DNA of 64,000 nt, taken from the NCBI RefSeq assembly GCF_018691265.1, contig NW_024881261.1:22593374-22657373 (forward strand), written 5' to 3'. The notes under the pieces were generated by a model. That model ran no database searches and was not told where the DNA came from. It saw nothing but the letters and a program-made list of their open reading frames with translations. A program made the translations under genes and the position numbers. The DNA is from Tyto alba. Its lineage: Eukaryota; Chordata; Aves; Strigiformes; Tytonidae. Positions 49,748-60,500 of the stretch are shown piece after piece. Numbering within the stretch: position 1 is the stretch's first letter; the number at the start of each line of letters is the position of its first letter.

Positions 49748-49764
49748 GGTTGGTTGGTTGGTTG
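49748..49764. repeat. (TTGG)n microsatellite
   Basis: Four consecutive GGTT-type units run into a short T tract. Confidence 0.7.
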
Positions 49765-50523
49765 TTTTTTTCCCCTTGTAGCACAGAGTGGTTTCCTGCA
49801 ACTGGGATGGCATTTCCCACCCTTGGGGTGGCTGGTGACACAGTGCTGTCAAGTCCCTGGTGGCCTGGGACATTTTGGCACTTGTGGTCACAGTGTGTTT
49901 AGGGTGAGGGCCCGTGGAGAGGTGAGTCTCTGACACAGGACCTGTGTCCTAGGGCAAGGGCCAGCAGCCCGCTGGGGGTGGCCAGTGGCCCAGGCCACAC
50001 CACAGCTTTTGTCTTCTCATCCTTGTGGTCCCCCAGCAGTGGTGAGCGCGGGTGCAGCTGTGTGTGCTCGTGCATGAGGACATGTGCCCACCGTCATGCT
50101 GGAACTTGCGTGGTGCTGTGCAGGGACACGCCACGCACAGCGATGTGCACGCTGATGAACGGAGATGTGAGCACCAGGACACGCGGGCGTATGTGGTGTT
50201 CCAGTGGGACACGCACACCAGCACACGGGGCCGCGCCTGCCAGTGGGTGCCAGGTTCACACTGGCCCAGGGGGATGTGCGCACCGGGACACCAGGACCCG
50301 CACAGTGCCGCAGCGGGACACGGGACGTGCGCGGTGTTTCCCCGGGGCCGGCGTGGGGCCGGCTGCGTCTCGCCCCGCGTGTGCCGGTGCCACCAGGTGG
50401 GGCGGGGCGCGGTGCCCGGTGGGGTCTCCCATTGGCTGCCGGGGCTGTCAGTGGGGCGGAGTGACAGTCCCGGGCCGGGATTAGCGCGGCGGGGAGCGGC
50501 GGGCTGGGGCTGGTGGCACCGAA

Positions 50524-50632
50524 CCGCGCCGCGCCGCGCCGCGCCACGCCACGCCACGCCACGCCACGCCGTGCCCGACGGCGCGGGCCGTGCCGTGCCG
50601 TGCCGTGCCGTGCCGTGCCGTGCCGTGCCGTG
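50524..50632. repeat. Compound GC-rich pentanucleotide array
   Basis: Four CCGCG units (50,524-50,543) are followed by five CCACG units (50,544-50,568) and one CCGTG. After a 14-base interruption, nine uninterrupted CCGTG units run from 50,588 to 50,632. It lies just upstream of, or inside, the candidate PSD first exon. It makes long open frames on both strands that are compositional artefacts. Confidence 0.95.
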
Positions 50633-50639
50633 CCGGCGG

Positions 50640-50683
50640 CAGCGCGGAGCAGCGCCGCGGAGGATGCGGCGGCGGCACTGCCG
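50640..50683 (+). other. PSD: Probable PSD non-coding first exon (3' part)
   Basis: Ends at CACTGCCG|GTAAGGC after 50,683; the left edge is nominal. An ATG at 50,664 opens MRRRHC plus two bases. Spliced to 53,677 it would hit TGA after three codons, making a tiny uORF. Spliced to 53,803 it would run in frame into the PSD start and add seven residues. Confidence 0.5.
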
Positions 50684-53676
50684 GTAAGGCGCGGGGAGCG
50701 GAGCGGGGCGCGGCAGGGGCCGGCGGCCGTGGCGGGGGAGCGGGGAAAGTTGCAGCAGTTGGTGCGGGAGCCGGGGCGGCTCTGCGCCCTCCCGGCAGCG
50801 GTGATCGGCGGGTGGCGGCACCGGGCTGCGGTGGCACCGGTGGGTGCCCGGCGGGGCCGACGCCCGCCCGCCGCTGCCGCGGAGCCGTTCCGGCGGGACG
50901 GGGCGGCGGGACGGGCGCGGGGCCCCTGCCCGGGCGCGGGGAGCGCGGCCGGGGCGCGGCGGGAGGGGAGCGGGGGCGGCTGGGTGGCTCCACCAGCCCC
51001 CCTGGCTGGGGCGGGCTCCCTCCTCATCCGGATGGATGTCACATCCACTCAGGGCTGATCCCGCCGGGACGGGAGGTGCCGGGCGAGGGGGCCGGGCTGG
51101 GGGGGCCGGGGATGGAAGGGCAGGCTCAACCCTAGCTTGGAGTCGGGGGCACATCCTGTGCCTCGACATCCCCGTAGGAACGGGTCCCCTGGTTGTCCCA
51201 CAGCCCCAGGGCTGCCAGGCACCCCTCCTCGATCGTCACTGCATGCCCCGAAATTCTATGTCCCTCCAGAGCGCAGAGGCACCTCCTGGGGCCCATCCTG
51301 CCCCAGCTCTGTCAGATGGCCAAGCACCCACAGCCTGATTTCCCCCATTCCCCTGCCACCACTGATGTCAGTCAGCACCGGGTCCAGCACACAAATACGG
51401 CCCGTAGTGTGAATTCAGCCCCCAGCCCCGCACCTCTTGTTTCCCTCTCATCCCTGTCCTGTCCCTTGCCTGTTCCCCTTGCACCCTCCCCCGGCTCCTG
51501 TGCGCTGTCCCCACACACCCTGGTGTGGGTGTGCTCTTCCCCCGCAGCACAAGCAGCTCCTGCTGTCTGCTGCCTTCACCCCGCATCGCCCCGCTCAGCC
51601 AGGCAAGCACGGGCAGTAACCGTCCCCTGTTGCACTGGGTACAGCTCAAAGCAAGGGCCGGGAAAAATCCCTGGACATCCCTTTGGCTGCTAAGAAGGGA
51701 CAGTCAGGAGGAGCAAGTTTCTTGTACGCATAGATGTTTTATTGAACAAATGAAATCCCCCACTGATGTACAGATCCCAGCTATCACACTGCAGCTCCTG
51801 AGTTCTTTGCTTTGAACGCATGTCCTGGGCTGCCTGGGCAGCCTCCCTGTAAACTTGCATTTGCAGGATTTCTGCCCTCAGGCAGTGGGCCCAGCAAGGC
51901 TCCCTTCAGCCCACCAGTGCCTTACAGACCAATCCATTCATCACAGTGATTTAAAGAACATCAATTTTATTCACAATTTAAATCAGCAAGCAGGAAGCCT
52001 TAGCTCCATCACTGATTTCTCATCTCTGTTGCATTTGTGCTTTTTACCTTTCGTTATTCAAGAAAAGCTCACTCTGCTGGGTGGTGTAGCCATCCAGCTT
52101 TGGTGACTCGGAGGCAGGCACGGCCTTTACTCTGAATTTGATACTTCTCCTTTGATAACCAGGAGGACATGCTGTGCATATCTCATTTATTTTAGCAATA
52201 ACTCGCATGTATTGCCATAGACTGTCTTTTGTAGATTTGTTATGTTACAGTGAATGCCAACTATTTCTAGTGATAACTTTTTTTTCCTTGGTGTGTGTGT
52301 CAGTCTGCGTTGAGATAAAAAGTGGAATTTCATTTGAAATTTATAAACCCCGCATTTTATTATTTATCAGTTAACTTCAACAACCTTGAATGTGAACAAA
52401 ACCATAACGATCTCCAACAGGAGAAAAAAACCGTAGAAACAGTAACTGATATATTAAACTGCAGAGTATATTTTTGTGGTGAGTGAACTACAGATTGCTG
52501 CTGCTCAGGAGGAGACAGATTTTTTAGCAGTGTGATAATGCAGAGAGATGGGCGCCTGCCCCACGGGTGTGATTTGGGCTATTTTATTAAGTTATGTCTC
52601 TGCATCTCTGGAGCCTAAACACCATTGAAAATCCAGCCCTGTATCCTCCAGGAATTTAATTCTGTCTGGTCTGTACTCAGGGAGAAGAAATCATGCTTTC
52701 CTCTGTTCCCAACTGGCATTTGGTTTCTCACTTTCAAATGATGAGATCCCAGTGAAGGACTTAGTATCTCAGCATCTGTCATAAGGCAAAAGCAGCCAGG
52801 CAGAGTCTTGTCTGCATACCAGGAATTCAGAGAAACTCAGGAAATGATGAGTACAACTTTTAGCTCCACTGGAAGAAAAATGCCATCAGCCCTGCCAGTG
52901 GCACCGATGGGGGATCTGGGTCCTGCTTTCCCCTGCAGCCACCCGCCTGCCTGCTGCGGTGGGCTGGCTGGTCTTACCTCTGCATGAGGTCTCTGGGCAG
53001 AGGCAGGCAGGCAGGTGAGCTGTGTGCAGGGCAGGTGTGCTCCATTCCCCCAGGGCAGGATTGTCTGTAAGCACTGCTTTTTGGATCTGCCGATGTTGAC
53101 GGCTCTGCCTGTGCCACCACCAGCAGCTGTGGCATGTGCCAGGGTGACACACTTTAAACCCAGGCTGACCTCCAAAGAGAGGCTCCTTGCCTGTGCTGCT
53201 CATGTTAAACTCCTTGAGCAAGTGTAATTGGAGGATGTCTCAGTGATCCAGTGTATCGTTTTTTTCCCCCATATTGAAGTGATTTTAGTAGGCTGTGGGT
53301 AGTAAATATATTCAACCCAATGCAGGATGAATGAAACCCATTTTAAAGTGCATAGTGTGCTCTCTTGCTGTGTCTGGGGTGATGATCTGTGGGGGAAGTG
53401 CCTGAGCATCCTGACACCCTGGGAAGAAAGGAAACACTCCGGGTGCCTGGGGATCGAACAAAGGGCTGCCCGTGTCCCCGCGGTAGTGCTGGTGTGATGC
53501 CCACAACAATCCTCACCTGTTTCTTGCAGCAGAAAGAGATTTGAAGGGGGGATGTCTCACCTGAATCATCTCTTTCTCCTGCCATAAGGGCAGGGCACCT
53601 TTTGCCTGTCCTCCCCGTGGCCCCAGGTTCCTTGTGTCCTCCCTCCCCTAACCACCTCTCCTCGCCCTTGTTTCAG
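50684..53676 (+). other. PSD: Presumed PSD leader intron
   Basis: No exon recognised. GC-rich island sequence gives way near 51,900-52,500 to an AT-rich segment low in simple repeats, which might be a conserved regulatory element, but nothing specific can be named. Confidence 0.45.
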
Positions 53677-53803
53677 GGCTGCCTGAGGATGCGTCACCTC
53701 TCGACCCAGCCATCATCTCAGGGGTGCTGGGAACCCTCCTCACCATCCCTGTGCCACCCTGCTGTGCTCCAGACCTGACTCCTCCGTGCCTTCCTCTGGC
53801 AGG

Positions 53804-54580
53804 ATGGCCCAGGCAGGGGGACCAGTCCGCTTCCACCCTGAGGAGGGCTGCACCACCTCGCCCCCACCATTCAACCATGGGGTGGACCGGAGGCCCTGGC
53901 TGCTGGAGGGGAGCCCCGAGGCCGGGAGGCGCAGCCCCCCGCGTTGCCTCACCCCCAACCTCAACGCCGGCCGTCTCCACCTCCTGCGCAAGGGCCTGGC
54001 CCCCGATGCCCGCCGCTGCCCCCTTGGCCTCTACAACAGCACCGGCTCCTTGGCCCGCAAGCCGGTTGAGGTGGCTCCCTTCAGCAACGGGAGCTGCCTG
54101 GGCACAGGGCGCCTGACGGCCCCATGCACCCCGCAACGGGGCCAGCCCAGCCCAGTGCTCTCCTCCCTGGGGAGCCATCACCCGCTGGTGGCAGCTGCCC
54201 CAGAGGGACACAGCTCTGTTGTCACCTTCCGCTTCATCGAGAAGGCCAGTGTGCAGACTCTGGGCAGCCTGCCGCCCTCTCAGCCCCGCTGGGAGAACAG
54301 CCCCCACAGCCTGAGCCGCAGCCTGGAGCTCGGCAGGGACATGGGGTCCCCCCGGCCCCAGCCCCTGCCCCAGGAGCGGCTCCTGCACACACTGAAGCTG
54401 GAGGCCTCTGCGTCTGACCCACTTCTGGCCGGGGGCAGGACCCCAGGATGGACACGTCCCTGTGGGAAGGAGCCCTGTGCCCTCAATGCCGACTGCCTCT
54501 GTCGTTCCCTCGCCAATGGGCTGCCGGAGGACTTCCCTGCCTTTGCCAGGAGCCCCCTGAAGCCAGAGCCCCGACCCCAG
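53804..54580 (+). CDS. PSD: PSD coding exon 1 (259 codons)
   Basis: Start chosen at [16 protein letters not shown] because it aligns with the family start. An in-frame ATG 18 bases upstream gives MPSSGR first. The exon may open at 53,677 (CTTGTTTCAG) with 127 leader bases, or at 53,803. It ends in phase 0 at CCCCAG|GTAGGT. Confidence 0.9.
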
Positions 54581-57500
54581 GTAGGTGCCAGGGTACCCTG
54601 TACCAGGAGCGTGCTCTGCCCTGGGGTCCGTTGCCCACTCACCGCTCTCCCCTTTGCAGGGCAGCACCTGGATGTACCCCCGGCAGAGCTCAGCCCATGC
54701 CCAGCGCATCGCCAGGGCCAAGTGGGAATTCTTCTACGGCTCCTCAGATGCCCCAAAGACAGGTAAGAAGTCACGGGGATGCCCTCAGCTGGACCAGCCT
54801 CTCCTTTACAAGTCTGAATTGCTGCTGGGACTCCCCCTGCCCATCCCTCGGGACTTGTCGGCAGGCCTGCCAGGCAGCCGAGATCCCCCTCAAGGTTGTG
54901 TCCTCCTGGGGCCAGATCCTGCATGCATCAGCCTCCCCAAAGAGTCCCCTGTGGCCGTGCAAAGCATCATACAAAGGGGGTGATGCAGAGCCCTGAACCC
55001 TGGGAGCCCCCCGCTGCCTCTGAAGAAGAGCTTCAGGGGCTCAGCACTGGCTGCGGGTGCGCTAGAACTGACAGCACCCTGCCTCTGCCTCACACACCCA
55101 TTTTCCTTCTGGCTTCCCCTCTCCATTCCCTGGTGTCTGTCACACGCGTGACCCCCCCTCTTGGTGTGTGTGTGAGATGCCACGGGAGCAGGTCCCTGGT
55201 GCATCTCCCCACAGCTCTGAGTGCCTGGGGCTCCCTTGCAGGCTCTTCTGCCCCCGACTCTGCTCCCCTGGCTGAGCCCCTCCAGAAGCCCATCTGCCCA
55301 CTACCTGCCGAGCCACCGGGGTCGGTGCCCGAGCACAGCCTGAGCCACGTGGAGGTGGAGATAGAGATGTCTCCTCTGGGCGGCCAGAAGCCTGGCTTCT
55401 GCGAGACTGGGATTATAAGGAGGACGGTAAAGTACTCTGAGACAGACCTGGACACCGTGCCACTGAGGTGCTATCGTGAAACCAACATTGACGATATCCT
55501 GGCCGAGAAGGAGGAGGTGGATTCAGCGATTGAGAGCCAGAAGGACAGCGAGAGCAACCCAAGCTTTGGGGGCACACCAGGCAGGAGGAACAGCACACCA
55601 GAGGATCCCCCCACCCTGGGTGCCATCTGCCCAAAGGATGGACTGCAGGATGGGGACATGGACGAGGACGATGAGGTGTTTGAGGCAATGAGGAAGGAGA
55701 ACAGGGAAAGGTGAGGCTCTGTGTGTGAGGGCAGGAAGCTCCTCTTGCCCTCCTTATTGTCCCCTGCGTGGCAAAACAGGCTCTGCCAAAAGAGTGTTTG
55801 AGCCAAAAATCCCAGTAGCTCCAAGCAAGCTGTGTGTGGGGGTCAGACAGGGTCTTGGATCACCCTGCTGGGGCTGGGATTGGGACTGGGACTGGGAGTG
55901 AAACTGGGAGAGGGCCGTCACTGCCCTATGGAAAGAGTAGGGCAGCACAGGTGATGCAGCCCTGGGTGCTGTGCCGTGGGCCTCACTCCCCTGGGGTGAA
56001 CCCTGCAACTCAGATTGCCTGGCTGAGCCGAGGCTTCACGGCACAACTCCTGCCAAGTAAATTACATCCTGTCCCAGTGCTGCCAGATATTCGGGTGACA
56101 GTGTTGGGGCACCTGAGCCCAGGCCATGTCCTGTAGCTGCTGTGTGCTGGCAGGTGCTGCCAGGCTGCTCTCCCCTCTGCAGACAGCTCTGCTTCAGCGA
56201 CCGGAGCAGTCCCTTTTGCTTGGCCTCAGTAGGTATTTGCCATGTTTGGGAAAGAGTAGAGGATGTGTTAGGCTGGAAAAAACCTTTTGTTGTCTTTCGT
56301 ATCATTTTTCACTTGTGTGGCAAAACACCCCGTGCTGGGAGGCTGATGGCGTGGGTGACACCAAGGTTATCATTCAGTTGCCTACCCATGGGCAGTTAAT
56401 GCTGTCTGAGCTGCTGTCTGCCCCGTGCCAGGAACTGGCAATTAAGACTTACAGAAGATGGCATTTTGGCCTGGCAGAACGAGACACTGCTTGTGGAGTG
56501 TCCTCTGGAGAGGTGGTTTGACCATGAGGCATGACGGGCATCATCCGCCTGCCCCAGGAGGCATCAGGATGGGAAGGAGCTCCCAAGCACTGTGTGGGAC
56601 AGCTGCCTGGAGGGGAAGGGCCGTGGCAGGGAGCAGGAGATGCCTGTGCAGGCAGTGGTAGCCAAGGGCATCTCCTGATATGTATATTGGCAAAGAGTCT
56701 TGGGTGAGATGAGGGAGCTCAGCGTAATCAGCAGGTGCTCTGCAGGATTTGGGAGAGGTTTTGTCTGGGAAGCACAAAGCCAGGGCGATGCCTGGGATGT
56801 CATGTGGCAGCATGCACTCACCTAGCTGTGCAAAAGGCACAGGGAGTGTTTAGGTGGAAGAAAAGGAAAAGGGGGGTTTTGACCTCGGTGATGGGAAAAG
56901 ATAATGAAAATATAACCCCCAGTGGTACCCCTGCGCTGGGAAGGAGAAGCACAAAGGTGCTGGGCTGACTGGGAGGAAGGTGTGCATCCTGAGGGGAGCT
57001 GGGCTTCTGCCAGTTTGTCCAGCCCTTGCATCTCTAGTGGAGGGGACAGATACCTCCATCCCTGCTGCCTGCCTTGTCCTGAAAAACTTTGGGTTTTAGA
57101 GAAAAGCTGAAAATAAGCCTTTTTTTTTTTTTTTTTTTTCCCCAAATGAATAGCGATGGAAGTTTTGAGTAAGGTGTAAAGTTGTTATTACTTCAAGCAA
57201 GTTCTTCAAATTACTGTAACAATTACCTTGCATAGTGATATTTTATTTCCAAATATGTACTAGACCACTACAAATCCTACAATCTGTAAACCTAGACCTG
57301 CTTTGTGCCCACTGAGACACCTTACTGTAGCTCCCCAGACAGCGCTGAAAGCTTGGATGTGTCCTTAAATGCATTGTTGCCCCTAAAGATGGTGCTCCTG
57401 ATATGATTACTGATGTATATATAGGGGCGCATGTTCATTTTACACGGCTTCCTAGTAGACTAGTGTTTTTTTTACTTTGCAGTCCCCTGAATATTCCCTA

Positions 57501-60500
57501 GATAGGTGCAGACTGCGGGCAGAGTCTTGAAAATCATGAGCCTCAAACTGCGAGCTTGTTTAGTCCCTGCATTACAGCCCTGGTTTTTGCTTACGCACTG
57601 TTTCTGAGCTCTGCAGCTGCAGACCTCCTCCCTGTTTACCAGTCACCAGTATTGATATTTTCTACTTCAAGCCTTCTGCTTTGCTTGCTCACAGGAGGGG
57701 TGATGCTGGGGAGATTAAGAAGTCCCCTGGGCTCCCCAGAGCCAGCACCATTCTGCTGCTGCAGGAGCTGCTGTACCCCAGGTTTGTCTTGGTAGCTGGG
57801 AAGGACAAGCCCTACAAAATTACTGAAACACCTTTGGATGCTGATTTGCAGCATTTAGACATGTACATCCCTTTGAAAATCTAGCCTTAAGGATTTAGCA
57901 CACTTTTTGAGGGGAATTTTGGGTTGGTACTATCGTGTTGTCCTTCGTATTCTGGCCAAAGGGCATCTTTGGTGATTTACCCTCCCAAAATGGCCATGTA
58001 CTAACAGCTAAAAAATCCAACACCAAATCAAATGAGACATGGAAAATGATAGAAGAACTGGTATCTTCTTCCAATCCGGTCTGTGAATATATTTAGAGTC
58101 AGATCTATGGACTCTAATGACAAGTCTAAACCTTTACTGTCTTTATTCCCATTAGTCCCAGAGAGACAAGACCTGTCAGCAAGAGCAGGCTCAATTCCCT
58201 TCCTCCCCAAGCATCAGCAGACATGCTGGCTAAGCTGGAGGCAGATCCTGTCTTGGCCTGCAGCTGATAAGAGAGAAGAGGCTTTGCTGGGGGTTCCCTG
58301 CTCCCCTGAGAGCATGGAGGGCTGGCAGGAGGCAGAGACACCTTTTGTCCCTGCAAGCAGAGCACCCTTGAGCAGGAAAGCCCTTGGATTTGCTACCTGG
58401 GGAGCCTTTCCAGAGCCCTTGTGCTCACTGCTTGGCAGTGACAAAATAGCTTCAGGGCAGGCCTTGTTGGGGATTAAAAACATGGTTATGGCCCTGATTT
58501 CATTAAACACTTAAGAATGTGCTTAACCTGCCTCAGCAACCACAAGCCTCTGATGTTTTGTGCTGAGGTTGAGGCTCTGTCCCAGAGCCCAGTGTGGCCA
58601 CAAAGCTGCAGCTCGGGGTGATGCTCCCATGTCCCACAAGCTTGGGATGGAGAAGGGATGCTCGGGTTGATGCTGGTAGGCACCTGACAATGAGCTGGGG
58701 GAGGTGCCTGCAGCTCGTGGCGGAGCACTATGGGCAGCGTGACCCCGGCATGGTGGTGTGGATGTGGCAGGGGAGCGTGGGCATCCATGGGGGGACTCCA
58801 GCACCTGTGTTTAGTACCTGTGGCTGAGTATGGGTTGGAGTTAGGACACTGAGCCCTAAGAACAGGCAGCTGCCAGGCTGGAGATGTGAGAAGGAGCCTG
58901 GGGGGAGTGCAAGGAGCTGCTGGGGTTGGTCTGTACAAGAGCTTTGTTCGGAGAGGAATAAAGTGAAGGGCTGCTGCTTGGTGCTGTACGGCCTCACCTT
59001 TGAGCCGAGCTGGGATCTTCACACTGTCTGCTGTGCCTGTGCAGGCAGGAGGAGTGGGGCATGGCTGGGGCAGTCAGGGGTATGGAGGGTCACAAGAGCG
59101 TTTGACAGAGAGAAAAAAACGTTGAGGGCCTGAGGAGAGATCTTCCTCTCTTCTGCCCCCCGCCAGGGATGTCACGGCTCTGCAGCACCAGGCGGGGAGA
59201 ACGGGGTGAGCCCCTTTCCCGCCATCACATGCAGCTGCTGGAGCTCGATTGCTCAGAGCCCCACGGTCCCTGTGGGCAGACCTTCTTCTGAAGTGCTGCT
59301 GGCTTCGGTGCTACCACGCAATGCAGCGTGGCCATGGGCTCCCGGGATCAGCTTCTCCCCTGTACCAGCCTGGCTCTCTCCCAAGGCAGGCTCACTGCCT
59401 CTCCCGCCCCAGCTCAAGGCTGGAGACCTATTTGCTTTCCCGCTGCCCGTCGCCTTTGCGCAGATGCTCGATTACAGCCTCTGCGTCTCCTCCCCTCCTC
59501 TGCTCCTCCCAGCTGCGTTTGTCTGGCTTGGTGACAGTGCTGTGACCCCTTCCTGGGGGGCCGGAGCGGGCGCGGAGGAGGGGGGGGAACGGGGGGGGGA
59601 AACTGGGTAGCGCAGCGGGGGCTGATGCAGGTCCGAGCAGGAGCGGTGTGTGCAGGCAGCATTGCAGCCGTGCTGCTGCAACTAGATCCTTCTGGAGCTG
59701 AACGGCTTTGAGCTTGATATTTCGGGGTGGAGATATTGCTTCCAGAGCTCGGATGGTGTGGATAAAACCAGCTGTGTTTTTTCTGTGGCTTGATGGCAGT
59801 ATACTTCATCACAAGAATGAGCTCAGCTCCCTCTCCTGGGAACAAGGTCCCTTCCGTCCGCTGGCGTTGTCCTCCCCGGCAGAGCCCGTCGCCCTCTTTA
59901 TGGATTCGAGGCGCAAAACGAAGTCAGCAGCATTAGCTCGGTTTAGTAACACGCAGCTGGGTGGTAAGGACAGTGAATGCATATTCGCATCTGTGAAGCT
60001 CATCTGCATATGTTAAGGAGGTCTCTTCTGCCTTGTCCTTGCCAGAAAGCCACCCCAGAGGTGGCTGCTCCTGGGGCTCCTGCAGGAATGGTAAGAGCGT
60101 CAAGCGGTGCTGCACAGCCAGGGAAACGCTGGTGGATGGGTGAGAGCAGCCTCCACCCTGCCTTGCTTACCTGTGCCTGGCTTTGCTGCGCTCCCCTTGA
60201 AGCCAGCCGGCACTCTGGGGGAGTCAAGCTGCCAGTTCTTGGCCTGCTGAAGTAATCAGGGTGAGATTTTTGAGCAGTATGTGAAGGCTCATGAATGAAA
60301 ATCATTTGGTGCTTGTAACAGCAATGCATCTTCTGAGCCCTCTGTGTGAAGCTGTTTGTTCATACAGATGTTATGACAAGCTGGAGCAGTTCCTCTCCTT
60401 TAATCAGAGCAGAGAGTGGCATAACAAGTGCTTTTCTGCTGCTTTAATGAAAGGATAGTGGTTTATGAGTAAAGTAGGCTCTCAGGGCTGTGTTTATGCT

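Larger units (their letters stand above)
41501..50330. other. Interval between FBXL15 and the second PSD promoter
   Basis: No protein-coding exon is recognised. Apart from the spliced-looking non-coding segment at 43,740-43,850, I see only short open frames, an A16 run (46,108-46,123), a 9-bp inverted repeat (44,310-44,339) and a TTGG microsatellite. It may be the first intron of a long PSD transcript. Confidence 0.5.
50340..51120 (+). promoter_or_regulatory. PSD: CpG island, probable PSD promoter
   Basis: High CpG density with a plus-strand donor at 50,683 marks a first exon about 3.1 kb upstream of the PSD coding start. The interior contains the pentanucleotide array. A TATA box is not apparent. 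Together with the island at 41 kb it suggests two alternative PSD promoters. Confidence 0.65.

Noticed and set aside
49949..51169. 406-codon minus-strand open frame, plus several long frames on both strands at 50,017-51,135
   Set aside because: They are generated by the GC-rich pentamer array and island composition, translating as repeated ARHGT or VPCRA units.
53648..54721. 357-codon minus-strand open frame opposite PSD
   Set aside because: It is antisense shadow of a GC-rich PSD exon whose plus-strand reading matches the family.
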